Assembly (NCBI GenBank): GCA_021209875.1
Contig: JAGYVD010000003.1
Coordinates: 4,216,001 to 4,280,000, forward strand
Source of the DNA: Rosellinia necatrix
Lineage: Eukaryota > Ascomycota > Sordariomycetes > Xylariales > Xylariaceae
Direction: 5' to 3'
Length of the DNA: 64,000 bases
The translations under genes and the position numbers were made by a program. The notes under the pieces are model-generated. The model searched no databases. It had not been told where the DNA came from and saw only the letters and a list, made by a program, of their open reading frames with translations. Numbering within the stretch: position 1 is the first letter of the stretch; every line of letters starts with the position of its first letter. Below are positions 1-11,080 of the stretch, piece by piece.

Positions 1-473
1 CCTAGGTACTTAAGCTAATCATTAATTCACGTGGGTGCCTCTTTCTATAAGTACTGTTGGGGAGAGACAAGACACAATCAAAGTACTTCCTCATTCAAAA
101 GGTGAAGGTGCCTCAGATGTATGTGGGTAGGTAGTTATCAGCTTACAGCTGCGAGCAGTTGCTTGGCAAAAGGTTGCGCGTCTTTCGCGACTGTCATTAA
201 ACCCCTGGCACAAGCGCGTCGACCCACGCGCAGGGTCCCCAGTGCTACTAAATAATTCCTCTTCCAGCCCATGCATACCTAGCAGCTTGCTGAATGCACA
301 TCCACAATCCCCCAGCAAGTTCACACTCAAATCTGAACAGCAGCTCGAGCAACAAATAATCCCGCCGCCTCAACCTCACGCTCATATCTTACCATTTCCT
401 TGTTCTCCTCGCATTTGACCTTACAAGAGTCAGCTTCTTTTATTCCCACCACTCGTCTCATACCCTTGTCAAG
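1..473. other. 5' flank and promoter of the PCNA gene
   Basis: No coding signal is visible. The stretch begins with a CCTAGGTACTT motif of the kind scattered through the window's intergenic DNA. It carries GC-rich CGCG-containing sites at about 175-231, and a pyrimidine-rich segment at about 360-470 that looks like a fungal transcription-start or 5' UTR region just before the PCNA start codon. Confidence 0.5.
183..190 (+). promoter_or_regulatory. Candidate G1/S (E2F/MBF-like) element upstream of PCNA
   Basis: TTTCGCGA lies about 285 bases upstream of the PCNA start, flanked by GCGCGT-type sites at about 175-181 and 213-219 and ACGCGC at 226-231. E2F/DP in animals and MBF/DSC1 in fungi recognise TTTCGCG and ACGCGT cores in promoters of S-phase genes, and PCNA is a standard target. 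Occupancy is inferred from sequence only. Confidence 0.4.
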
Positions 474-1439
474 ATGCTAGAAGCCAGACTCAGTCAGTCG
501 ATGGTCCTGAAGAAGGTAACCCTCTCCAACCCTCCCCTCCCACTCCGTGCATCTCTATACGCTCGGGTCAAACTAACTATCTTGCAGGTGGTGGACGCCA
601 TCAAGGACCTGGTGCAGGACTGCAACTTCGACTGCAATGACTCGGGCATCGCCCTGCAAGCCATGGACAACTCCCACGTCGCCCTCGTGTCCATGGCGCT
701 AAAGGCAGAATCATTTGACCCTTACCGATGCGACCGAAACATTGCCTTGGGCGTCAACCTTGTCTCGCTTACCAAGATCCTACGTGCCCTCCAAAACGAT
801 GACATCGTGACCCTCAAGGCCGAGGATGCGCCTGACTCCTTAAGCATCACGTTCGAGAGCAGCACAGCGGATCGTATTAGCGAATATGACCTGAAGCTCA
901 TGGATATTGACCAGGAACACCTGGGTATCCCCGATACCGAGTATGCCGCCACGGTAACCATGCCTTCTTCTGAGTTCAAGCGTATCTGCACAGATTTACA
1001 GGCCATGTCAGAATCGGGTAAGTTCGATGGTCATCGCCAGATCCCCAAGCCGGGTACGGTTCTAACATTGAGCAGTCACGATTGAAGCCACCAAGGACGG
1101 CATCAAGTTCTCTTGCGCTGGTGACATCGGCAACGGTGCCGTGACGCTACGAAACTACCAAAACGTCGAGAAAGAGCATTTGAACGTAGACATCGAACTT
1201 ACTGAGCCTGTTTCCCTGACCTTCTCCCTAAAATACCTGGTCAATTTTTGCAAAGCACAGCCGCTCTCAGATAGAGTCAAGATCTGCCTCTCTAACGAAG
1301 TACCCCTCCTGGTGGAATACCTTGTAACGGGTACCAGTTACCTGCGTTTCTACCTGGCGCCCAAGGTTCGTCACGCGCCCTCTGCCCTGTGTTTGCTCTG
1401 TATGCTGACGATATATCATAGATTGGAGACGAGGAGTAA
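474..1439 (+). CDS. Proliferating cell nuclear antigen (sliding clamp)
   Basis: PCNA is the trimeric nuclear sliding clamp that tethers DNA polymerases delta and epsilon and many repair factors to DNA. Exons at 474-515, 588-1017, 1076-1365 and 1422-1439 join in phase to a 259-residue protein, the usual family length. Hallmarks are the MLEARL start, the [19 protein letters not shown] segment, SHVALVSM, the [12 protein letters not shown] block, [21 protein letters not shown] (interdomain loop), [15 protein letters not shown] and the [14 protein letters not shown] end. The first exon encodes only 14 residues, and the last encodes only IGDEE plus stop; these small end exons are supported by the conserved termini. 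Transcription is probably cell-cycle regulated, given the upstream CGCG elements. The identity is certain; only exact UTRs are unknown. Confidence 0.97.
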
Positions 1440-2328
1440 AGAACGCTTTGACGATAATACATAATGATGACATTGACGAAGATACCTTAGAATCGGAATG
1501 GGTAGAGCTGCATGCGGGTAGGATACTACACCACGGCCACTGGGTAGGATACTGCGTCACGGCGACCGAGGAGGACACCAACAAAGGTATTTGACACGGC
1601 ACAATTGACGTGCCCAAAGAGAATCAATTGTTGCATTCGAGTGCATGGTATAGCTAAATTAATACAAAAAAAACCATAGCCGTCTTGCTACCATAGCCCT
1701 AACGTGATCCGATGACATATTCTCCATCATCGCATCTATATTAAAGTTGGTATCTAAGATGGCTGTGGTGTAACCCCCAAATCGCCTTAAAATACCTGGT
1801 AGGTAGCAGCATATAAAGTAAGTATAGGTACCGTACCTACCTAGCCTACTTACCTACTGACTTACTTAACCTTTCTGGACTTAACCTTACCTACTTAACC
1901 AAGGGAACCCTACCTGAGTTAGTGCGGGGCAAGCAAAGGCCAGCGCGGGGCGCCTGCAAGCGTCCGGATAACGCCGATGTAGGCCGCTTTGCGGTCAGAC
2001 GAAGTCATTTGGCCCCGGCCGGCCGAGGATTATTAGATTGACACCTCGCAGGCTGACCGACCATCTTTCTTGCCAAAACATATAACATATTGATTGACTT
2101 GATACTTTGTCTTCTCGAATGATCCCGTTTAAGATACGGGAAATAGGAGACAGCCTTTGACTTCAGAACTTAAGTTATTGTGTATAACTATATATATAAT
2201 ATATATATATATATCCTCTCTTACTTTTCTAATATTCCTTCTATCCTAATCCTCAAACATCTGCGCATCTTCGGTCGCCTCGTCGTCTCGACGTGTAGGG
2301 CCCAATCTTCCCTCCCTGCTCCCCTCCG
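1440..2328. other. Intergenic region between PCNA and pyridoxal kinase
   Basis: No gene is seen. About 1795-1915 is a cluster of TACCTACC/GGTAGGTA/CTTACTTACC motifs. About 2185-2215 is a short TA dinucleotide run. The rest should be the PCNA 3' end and the pyridoxal kinase promoter. Confidence 0.5.
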
Positions 2329-3863
2329 ATGAATCCAGATCCTCCAGTGCCAGAGACGAGTGTCCTGGCCGTTGCCAGTCATGTAGGGAATCCATCCCCC
2401 GACGCCCGTTGTGATGCACGCGACTAACTCTCCGTAAAGGTTGTCTCAGGGTGAGTTCTACGCCGCCGATTCTCCCCTTTCCCACGCTGTCTCACGCTGA
2501 TCGCGTCCCTCGGATAGGCACGTGGGGAACAAGGTCGCAGTCTTCGTTCTGCAGTCCCTAGGCTGTGATGTAGGCGCTCTAAATACGGTCCAATTCAGTA
2601 AGTCTTCCCGTCTACATTCCGGATGGCTCGGGGCGACAATAGGCTGACATAATACACAGGCAACCATACGGGGTATAGGCAATTCAAGGGGACGAAACTG
2701 ACGGCGCAAGAAATCACCGATCTCTGGGATGGCCTCAAGCAAGCTCACCTATATGGGTTCGATATGATGCTATCGGGCTACATCCCCGGCGCCGCTGCTG
2801 TTGAGGCCGTCGGCCAAATAGCTAAGGAGCTCAAGGCAAATGCGGCGTCCAGCCCCGGCAGCTTCTTTTGGGTTCTCGATCCCGTTATGGGCGACAATGG
2901 GAAGCTATACGTCGCCGATGATGTAGTACCCGCGTATCAGAGCCTCATACATCACGCAGATCTGATCTTGCCGAATCAATTTGAAGCCGAGTACGTCTTT
3001 TTGTTGGCCCCTTTTTTTTTTTTTCCCACGCAACGCCACCCTTCCCCGATCCTTCTCTTCCAACGACCGGTTTCCAACCCAGCCTAACCCGCTCCACACA
3101 TAGGCTTCTCTCAGGCGTCAAGATCACCGACTCGGCGTCCCTCGAGCGCGCCATCGAAGTCCTCCACGACACCTACAACCTCCCCCATATCGTGATCACC
3201 TCTGTGTCCCTGCCCCTCCGCAGCAGCGCCTCCCAGACGCCAGCGCCGACACGCCCCGCGTCCCCCACGCAGTCCGCGGCCCCACCGCCGCCACCGCCAA
3301 CGACGACGACGACGACGCGAACCATGTCCGTCGTGGGCTCGACGCGGACGTCAGACCGCAAGCCGCGCCTCTTCTCGATCCAGTTCCCCGTATTCGACGC
3401 CTACTTCAGCGGCACGGGCGACATGTTCGCGGCGCTGATGGTCGTGCGCATGCGCGAAGCCGTCTCCTCCCCCCGCCCTTACGGAGAAGAAGCATCCGCG
3501 TCCGCATCCCCATCCGCATCCGCATCCGCATCCGCATTATCGGAATCGGACGCGCTGCGCCGCTCCCCGTCCTGGCTGAGCCCGGACGACGTCCCCGCCA
3601 CGGGCCTCCCCCTCGCCCGCGCCGCCGAGAGGGTCCTCGCCAGCATGCACGAGGTGCTCGCGCGCACGAGCGAGCACCTCGCCTCCGACCTCGCCGCCGC
3701 CGTCGCCCGCCTCGCCGCCCGCCGGGGAACCGCCGCCGACGCCGTCCGCGCCGACCCCGCCGCCATGCACCTCCTCCGCTCCAAGGCCGCCGAGCTCAAG
3801 CTCACACGCAACCTCGGCTGCCTGCGGGAGCCCGTGGTGCAATACCGCGCCGAGGCGATGTAG
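2329..3863 (+). CDS. Pyridoxal kinase (PdxK/Bud16 family)
   Basis: Phosphorylates pyridoxal, pyridoxine and pyridoxamine with ATP, giving the cytosolic supply of pyridoxal 5'-phosphate. Exons 2329-2382, 2440-2450, 2518-2597, 2660-2990 and 3104-3863 join in phase to about 411 residues. Visible motifs are LAVASHVVSGHVGN, LGCDVGALNTVQFSNHTGY, the YGFDMMLSGYIPG segment, WVLDPVMGDNGKLYV, LILPNQFEAELLSG and the anion-hole and catalytic GTGDMFAALM near residue 255. Exon 2 has only 11 bases, encoding VVSG. Two low-complexity insertions interrupt the C-terminal half: a Pro/Thr-rich stretch (about 3265-3320) just after VITSVSL, and an Ala-Ser run (about 3490-3540). Family members are often 310-350 residues, so the extra length sits in these loops. 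Confidence 0.93.
3485..3540 (+). repeat. Coding hexamer repeat (GCATCC)n in pyridoxal kinase
   Basis: A run of GCATCC/GCGTCC units encodes alternating Ala and Ser residues within the pyridoxal kinase reading frame. The unit length of six keeps the frame open at any copy number, so copy number could vary without breaking the gene. Confidence 0.7.
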
Positions 3864-4863
3864 AAATGTAGAACGTGGGCCAGGGGCGAGGGGGGTGGTG
3901 GGTGTGGGGGGACAAAAAGAGAAAGGAGAAGCAGCGACCAACATGGACTAAGAAAGTCTTCGCCTGCGTCTTGTCGGGCGGCTGTGCTGGTATATGTGTG
4001 TGTATGTGTGTCTCTATACGTACACATATATGTATGCTTCGAACAATCTCTTTCATCTTCTCTATCATATCATATCTGGGCCAAAGTGGAGGGCGGCAGC
4101 AAGGCACTATATTGTCCCTCGGGACATTTCGAATAGCACCGTGCGGGCTATAGAGCAAGGGCAGGTCAGTCGCATTCATCACCGGCCTCATAGATTTATC
4201 ACAGCGTTTTGAGCATCTATGGCGTAGGACTTATATAGATTCGAGAGGGACGGAGAAGGGTTAAAGAAAAAAAAAACATGTTTAACCATATCCTATCTAA
4301 CTACTCAGGGTAAACCGTGAGAGTCTTCTATTCGTGGTTTAGTCAATCCGTCTTATTTGTGACCCATTCCAACATGGGAGGCCTTTCTATATGAGATGAT
4401 GCTTCCCTCTACCGACCAGACACCCAAAGACTAGTCTTACAAAGTCACGCCCAAGGACGATCATCCCGTACGCCAATTCCATTTTGCCGACATAAAATTC
4501 TCTCCCGCTCTGTTCGTTAATTTAGGGTGGTGCACCCTATGTGCTACTGTGCAAGGGGTATCACATTTATGAGGGAAGTCCTCACTAAACGTGATAGATG
4601 AAAAATAAGAACGCCATTTAGGTCCCATTATCAGGCCCCTTGCGCGAGGAGTATTTTGATAGCCATGTTGTCGTTCAGATTGAGGGCCTGAAGCTTGGCC
4701 GCCCTGTCATTGTCATTGGCATCAACAACGAACATCCGCTTTGAGGTCATGTTCGTGTCTTCGCCTCGGGTGATATTGTCGCTCTCCTCCTTCGTTCCAT
4801 AACCTCCGTGGTGTCTAGATAGCATGGTGGTGTTTGCGCCGATGCTAGTGGCGGACGGGGTTC
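3864..4863. other. Convergent intergenic region, pyridoxal kinase to dUTPase
   Basis: No convincing gene. About 3990-4035 has TGTGTGTATGTG and TACACATATATG microsatellite-like sequence. A 64-codon minus-strand open frame at 4631-4825 has no recognisable features and lies where the dUTPase 3' UTR is expected. Confidence 0.45.
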
Positions 4864-5566
4864 CTAGTTCGTCCCTGTGCTGCCGAAGCCACCGGCGCCG
4901 CGTACGCTTTCTTCGAGCTCGGCCACCTCGACCACGTCCGGCGTATAGATGCGTTCGATGACGAGCTGCGCGATGCGGTCGCCCTCACCGACACTGTAGT
5001 CCACGTCGCTGTGGTTAAAGAGCAGAATCTTCACCTGGCCTCGGTAGTCAGCGTCGATGACACCTGCGCCCGTCTGGATCGAGTGCTTAGATGCAAGACC
5101 GGAGCGAGGGGCGACGCGTCCGTCTGTTTTGAAATATCTCATGTCAGCTTAGGTTTTAGGCTTGTGCGACTGGACAGGCGTGTGTGTGTGTCTCCCTCGT
5201 TTTCTCCCCCGCTATGCGTAGGGGGCTTGGGGTTGAGAAGATGAAGAAATGCAGAGACGTACAGGTATTGGCCGGCAAGGCAATGGAGATATCGGTGTCC
5301 ACGAGGGCTTTGCCCCGAGCAGGCACTGTGGCCGCCTGCGAGGAGTACATGTCATAACCCGCGGCGAAGGCGCTGCCACGTGTGGGTAGACGGGCCTTGT
5401 CGGACAGTTTCTTGACAAACAACGGCGGGGACTGCTCGGATTGGGAGGCCGAGACGCTGGCGGTGTTAGTATCAGCCATGGTGCTTGTGATGGAGTTCTC
5501 GTTGTTGGTCTTGATCCTCTTCGGAGGGGGCGAGTTTGGCGGAGATGTGACGGAGTCAGTGGTCAT
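4864..5566 (-). CDS. DUT1: Deoxyuridine 5'-triphosphate nucleotidohydrolase (dUTPase)
   Basis: Hydrolyses dUTP to dUMP and pyrophosphate, keeping uracil out of DNA and feeding dTMP synthesis; it acts as a homotrimer. Exons 5566-5263 and 5123-4864 join in phase to 187 residues. The five trimeric dUTPase motifs are present in order: [41 protein letters not shown], and the C-terminal [10 protein letters not shown] that closes over the active site. The first 45 or so residues are a Ser/Asn-rich leader with PPPKRIK, a possible nuclear localisation signal. An internal methionine (MADTNT) about 30 residues in could give a shorter form, as in dUTPases with alternative starts. An ACGCGT box lies about 260 bases upstream. 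Confidence 0.96.
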
Positions 5567-6162
5567 GGTATGGGTAATGAGCTTTGCTACCTATAGGTAC
5601 CTATAGGTAGTAAGTTCCGCGAATCGTGGTTTGGGGGAATGGAGGGTTTGTGTCTGGGACAAACGGCGGGGACGGGTACCAGGTAGTTCGTTTTGGTACC
5701 GTAATTGGGTAATGGCGGTGTCAGGAAGGTGGTCGAGGGAGTGGAAGGTGGGGATGAATTGGCGGTGGGAAGGGAGACTCTCTACACCTGGGCAGGTGCA
5801 ACTCAATTGACCACTCCGCGTCTGGGACGCGTTAATGGAAGGGCCAGTGGAGCCATGGAAAAGGAATTGGCGAATCAACTTCCTCCGAGGCGATTGGTCC
5901 ATAAATGCGTACATTCAAGGGAGAGATTGGCATAATGTACCACTCGCGGTATGGCTACAGCTCCCATCCAGGCCCCTTGTAATTCAGATTGAGGTCCGGC
6001 TAGAGAGGGGTTGTGATGTATGAAATGGTCGAGGCGCCCCTTGGATTCCTTACAGTATATACCGATGCCTAATTGCTGCACGCTACCGTGATCAGCTGGG
6101 AGATGCCAATATGCTAGGACCAGAAACTCGGTCCCCTTCCCTAGGTGTCTCGTTTAGCTCTT
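5567..6162. other. dUTPase promoter region and 3' end of the coiled-coil gene
   Basis: No gene is seen. A direct repeat of CCTATAGGTA occurs immediately upstream of dUTPase at about 5590-5608, and an ACGCGT box at 5827-5832. Confidence 0.45.
5827..5832 (-). promoter_or_regulatory. ACGCGT (MluI cell-cycle box) upstream of dUTPase
   Basis: The palindromic ACGCGT is about 260 bases upstream of the dUTPase start codon. ACGCGT is the MBF/DSC1 binding core that drives G1/S transcription of DNA-precursor and replication genes in yeasts, and dUTPase is such a gene. Function here is inferred from motif and context. Confidence 0.45.
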
Positions 6163-7240
6163 CTAGTCGTCTAATTCTCTCCCAAAATCAATCAATCGTA
6201 GCCTACTCGAGTCTTTTGGATGAAACTGTGCGGCCTTTGCTCGTACAAGAAATCTAGCCGCGGCAGACTCCTTCGGGATGTGAACATAAGCTACTGAGCT
6301 GTCTCCTTCAGACTGCGAGAGATTGTTGAGCAGTTGCTCGGTTAGATCTCGCATCTCCTGGCCAGCGGCAGTAATCTCGTCCCTGTCGGATAGTTCACCA
6401 TGGTGCCCGGGTCCTACCTTGCCCTCACGATGACCCCAAATCTCATCAATGCGCCTTTGCCGTTTATCCTCAGCCGGTTTTGCTTTCGTAGTTTTCACAC
6501 GCCCCTGAGAACTAAATCCCACCGCTAAATCTTCTTCGTCGATTTCCATCATGTCACCAACAACCGGACCACCGAGATCCTCAGCAGCAAGCATTCCCGC
6601 GAGGTGGTTGTCAATAAACCTCCTGAGGGATTTGAGTAGCTTAGAAGTCTCCTTATCGTATTTTTGCTTTCTCTTTTTGAGCTCGTCAATTTTCTCACGC
6701 GCAATATCATCCGGTCCCATTTCCATACGAGTCTCTAAGCCATCTTGCAACAACTGGATCCGACTTCGAAGGCTGTGCGCGAGGGCTTGCTGGTTGCTAA
6801 AATCCGCCTTTGCAATCTCCAGCTGCTTTTTAGCATCTTCGACAGACTCGTTCTGAGTTGACATGTATGCTCTTGTCTCTTCTACTGTCCGGTGGGTTCT
6901 ACGGAGCGCGAGTAGAGCAGGTAGAACTGAGTCGGGGAATGGTAAGTATGGTGTTGTAGACGCAAGCTCGTCATACGCCGTCTTCATGATCTCAAACGGG
7001 GCTGTGGCTGGGAGACTTTGGTCTCTGTGGCCCCTTGAGGGGGTGGCGCGTAACTGTGTTCTAGTTAGCATGAGGCTTAGTGGAAACGATCATAGGCATA
7101 TCACCTACTTTATTTAATGCATCTTCATGCTCTTGCACTATGCTTTGCAGCTCTTCCAGTGTTCGTTCAAGATTCTCAACATGAAACACATCGTGGTCAT
7201 TGATCCGACGCTCCTCGTATGCTGAGTTAGCCATGCTCAT
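6163..7240 (-). CDS. Coiled-coil protein, possibly a CENP-K/Sim4-like kinetochore subunit
   Basis: Exons 7240-7109 and 7053-6163 give 340 residues. The first exon encodes MSMANSAYEERR and an acidic helical segment (EEL, VQEHEDALNK). The acceptor ACACAG|TTA is needed to keep frame. A Pro-rich linker with TTPYLPFPDSVLPALLALR is followed by a long predicted coiled coil (roughly residues 100-205, e.g. EDAKKQLEIAKADF, REKIDELKKRKQKYDKET). A charged region and a short C-terminal helical part (FLVRAKAAQFHPKD) end the protein. Length and architecture resemble fungal CENP-K/Sim4-type kinetochore coiled-coil subunits, but no diagnostic motif proves it. It could equally be another coiled-coil scaffold. 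The gene itself is well supported by the long frame and clean intron. Confidence 0.75.
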
Positions 7241-9477
7241 ATCACTGGGGCCCGAACGAGAGTTTTGATGTCTTTAGTGCGGCCTCGAAACTGGGAGTCT
7301 GTTTCTTTTTGGATGTGACATCAATTTGAATAGTGTACTCAAAACCGTTGACGACGGGAAGTACAAACTTGGATAAACCGTGCAAATCAGTATATACCTA
7401 ATAGGTAAGTAGGTATCTAGGTACCTCGCCATAGAATCTACATATTTGCTACCCCCTTAGTAGTACGCTCGGACCCCATAACGTCCTGTAGGGGCAGTCC
7501 GTGCGAAAGAAGATTTTACACCTGCAAACCACCCTTATTCATTCATGCCCTATTGGTTATTTGTATACCACAAAAGTCCAACACCTATTCTCCCATAGGT
7601 ATGTAGCTCCTTAGTGTAGGTAGCATGAAGATAAGGTTTATCGGTATGAAGGAGCAAGTATCATACAACATGGTTTTAGGGATATGAAGTCTTCTTTCGT
7701 GGTATAGGCACTGCCTTGGATATCCTAGGTATGTACACTAGTACTAAATATGGCGTACCAAGCTCTAGGGAATGTTTTATGGATCTGTGCGTTTGCTCAA
7801 CCGTGCGTTTGGTGGCACTGATGATCTTTCTTGCATCAGTCCCTCGCGGGATACCTACACTTACATCAGGTACCTATCTGTATGTATATTCTTATGTACT
7901 TTAAGTCTAAGCAACGTGATCCCCGTGGTTGTTCAAATTAATACATTAGGGACGTAAGGGCTATTTGCCTCCGAATAATCCCCAATTCTCATCTCCTCGT
8001 TCCTCCGCCTTAGTGACGTGGATAAAGAGAAACCATTCATCGTATGTATCTAGTTCGTGTTCATACCACTTTTTTCGAGGTTCTGTTTGCGAAACACCCG
8101 ACATTAGCGTCTACTTGGATCAGGACTGTGTTGTGCACCGTACGGGTCTAACTACACTAGGCAGTGTACCCTCTACACTACTCAGTAGTGCACCCACCCG
8201 CTGTATGTGCTGTGTAAGTCTTAATTAGCGAACGCTTCAGGGAGCTACTACCACCCCCAGCTGGGCTAGGTGGTTTCTTAGGTTAGGTACCCAGGTAGGC
8301 AGTACAAAGATACGGTAGTCCCGTCTCAGGTAGCTCTTCGACGAACTTAAGTTCGATCGACCTTCCATCCAGCCTCACTCAACAAATCTCGAGTGACAAT
8401 CCGGCGCGACGCTCGTCATTCCGACTCTCCATACTACGGATTCACCCATCGTCACTGCCATCACCGCGACCATCCGGGGAGATTGGGATAGCTTTCTAGC
8501 CGGCGCCAGGAAGGAATACACGTAGAAAAGAAAGGACAACCGGCAGCTTGCAGTCGCTAGCCGCTCTTGTGTTTTGCGTTTTGCCTGACGAGAGCAAAGG
8601 TTTGAGGACAACTTCACCTCGTCAAGTTCTATCTCCTGTCACTCGCTGCCTCGCGCGTCTCAACCACACACATCATCATCTCCATTAGCCATCCTCCATC
8701 TCCGCATCACCCATCCTCCAACCGCCGCCGCCACCATAGCCGCAACCACAACCACCACACCTCGTCCACTCGGCGCGCGCCCGCGGGAAGCTTCATCAGA
8801 TCCATCACCGTCGTCATCACTGTCACCGTCACCATCACCGTTGCCACCTGTCGGGATTTCTCTGCCTGCCTTGCCTTGCCCGCTTGGTTGTCTCCCTTCT
8901 TCGCGCCCACCGACCTCACTCCTATTGTCCGTTCCGCGCACCCAACCTGCCTCCTCTACTCTATCTGCTCTGCTCTGATCCGCTCTACTCCGCTCTGCCT
9001 CTCACCCAGACCACCTCGCAACGCTTCAGTTACCGCCTGCCAGGCTCCCACCACCATCACTACCACCACCACCACCACCACCACCACCAACAACAACAAC
9101 AAGAACACTGCCACTCCTCAATCCTCATCGCTTGCCTCTGCGAACGGCTGAATCCAGCGAGATTTGCACATCTCCTCACTCTCCGTCGTCATTACCAGAC
9201 CTGGCCCGACGGCATCGACACTGTTGTCATCACACCGACCCCGTCGCGTCCGTCTCGACCCGACCCTCAGATCACGTACCAAAGCCTTTGCCTGCCTGCC
9301 GTGCCTTATCGCTTGCATCCCGTGTCCCGAACCCTTACACCTGCACGTTTTCCTACGAAAAACCTCAAGGTGTAGATAAGCAAGATTCGATAATCAATTC
9401 AATCACAAGATTCCGGCAATCTAAGCGCACATCTCGTATTCAATACTTGTGTGACAATCTCAGCGATCTAGAACAAG
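7241..9477. other. Long intergenic region with probable 5' UTR of the KH-domain gene
   Basis: No gene is recognised in 2.2 kb. Around 7390-7430 and 8265-8300 are GGTAGGTA/CTAGGTACC motifs. From about 8370 onward the strand becomes pyrimidine-rich with CAC/CCA and CTCTGC runs, typical of a long fungal 5' leader. Open frames of 60-160 codons here are low-complexity products of these repeats. Confidence 0.45.
9046..9111 (+). repeat. CAC/CAA trinucleotide repeats in the KH gene leader
   Basis: CACCAC runs change into CAACAACAACAAC about 400 bases upstream of the KH-domain protein start. They are probably in the transcribed leader, but coding use is not supported because no long conserved frame spans them. 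Confidence 0.7.
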
Positions 9478-11080
9478 ATGTCTACCTCGCCAACTCATCC
9501 AACCAATCCGGCCAAGCGCCCGCTCGAGGACGCCTCTTCGCCTTCTCGATCAAATGACCAACCTGACGCTAAACGACCAGCGCTAGACAAGGTGATCAAC
9601 CCGGACCACGATGAGGAGCGTCCCAAGGCGCCTGAGAGCAACGGCGATAGTGTGCCGGCGCCAGCAGAGGCCAACGGCACATCTAAACCAAGCGCGCAGG
9701 ATAAACCCGGCGCCCAGGACGAGCAAGGTGATACTATCGTCAGCGATGCCAACGATGCCAAGGCTGCTCCTCCTGCTCCCGCTATTGTCAGTGGCACAGG
9801 CACGGCACCAGTGCCTACCGCGACTCCGGCCAACGTTGCCGACGAGACCGCCTGGATCCACGTGAGAGCCGTGATCTCAAGCCCGGAGGCTGCTACTATC
9901 ATTGGCAAGGGTGGTGAGAACGTTTCCAATATCCGAAGATTATCGGGTGCCAAGTGCACTGTCAGTGACTACCAGAAAGGTGCTGTAGAGCGAATCCTAA
10001 CCGTGAGCGGCGTGGTCGATGCCGTTGCCAAGGTAGGTCATCATAACACGCTTGGGTCTGTTCTCGTCCAGCTGACACTCTGCAGGCCTTTGGCTTGATT
10101 ATTCGCACCTTGAACAACGAGCCTCTGGACGAGCCTTCCAGTGCTCAGTCGAAAACATATCCACTCCGTCTCTTAATCCCCCATGTATTAATCGGATCGA
10201 TTATTGGTAAAGGTGGAGTACGTATCCGTGAGATTCAAGATGCCTCAGGCGCACGTCTCAACGCCTCAGATTCTTGCCTCCCCCTCTCGAGCGAGCGTTC
10301 TCTTGTCGTCATGGGTGTAGCAGATGCTGTGCACATTGCAACTTACTATGTGGGTAGCACGCTCCTGGAGCAACTGAATGAACGGTTTGGAGGACCAGCT
10401 GCCTCAGCCTATGCAACCCGAAGCGGCGGCCCGGCCGGTGCTGTGCCCGGAGGGATGCAAGTGATCCCGTATTGCCCCCAACCGGCGGGTGGAAACTACG
10501 GTCAACGCGAAAACTACGGAAGACGTCCAGATCCCAGATCTCAGCACTACCCTCCCGCGCCGTACGCTCAACCGTACAATCCGCATGCACCTACTCCTCA
10601 CCCCAACCCTAATGTCCCTATGCACTATCAACCCCAGGCCGGAGCCTATGGCACTGCCGCCCCACACATGCCCCCCCATCAAGGTGGTCACGTTGCTGGC
10701 CCTCAGCATCATGGCGGTCCTCCGGCCCAGCCTATGCAAGGTGGTATGGCGGGCACGCCACTAACTCAGCAGATTTTTATTCCAAATGACATGGTTGGCG
10801 CAATCATTGGTAAGGGTGGCCAGAAGATCAACGAGATTCGCCAAATCAGCGGCAGCGTCATTAAGATAAACGAACCCCAAGACAACAGCAATGAGCGGCT
10901 GGTAACCATCACAGGAACCGAAGAGTGCAATCGAATGGCACTTTATATGTTGTATTCTCGACTCGGTAAGTTTAAACCCAGAAGGCGGCCAAACAAAGCC
11001 GACTTGATGCTCTACATTCATCATCGGGTTGACGCTAACGCTTGCTACTCAATTCAGAAAGCGAGAAGCACCGCATCTAA
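9478..11080 (+). CDS. Triple KH-domain RNA-binding protein (PBP2/Rnc1/hnRNP K-like)
   Basis: Exons 9478-10032, 10086-10965 and 11058-11080 join in phase to 485 residues. A disordered Pro/Ala-rich head with two KRP motifs (about residues 13-35) precedes KH1 (about 125-185, IIGKGGENV), KH2 (about 205-275, IIGKGGVRI) and, after a Gly/Pro/His/Gln-rich linker, KH3 (about 390-460, IIGKGGQKI). All three retain the GKGG loop that contacts single-stranded RNA. The last exon encodes only ESEKHRI and stop, matching the YSRLESEK-type end of fungal homologues. Such proteins bind C-rich elements and regulate mRNA stability and translation; S. pombe Rnc1 stabilises a MAPK-phosphatase mRNA. Targets in this organism are unknown. 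Confidence 0.93.

Noticed and set aside
4631..4825. 64-codon minus-strand frame beyond dUTPase
   Set aside because: No recognisable features; it is where the dUTPase 3' UTR should be.
9132..9557. Open frame overlapping the KH gene start
   Set aside because: Different frame, low complexity, ends inside the KH gene's disordered head; treated as leader.
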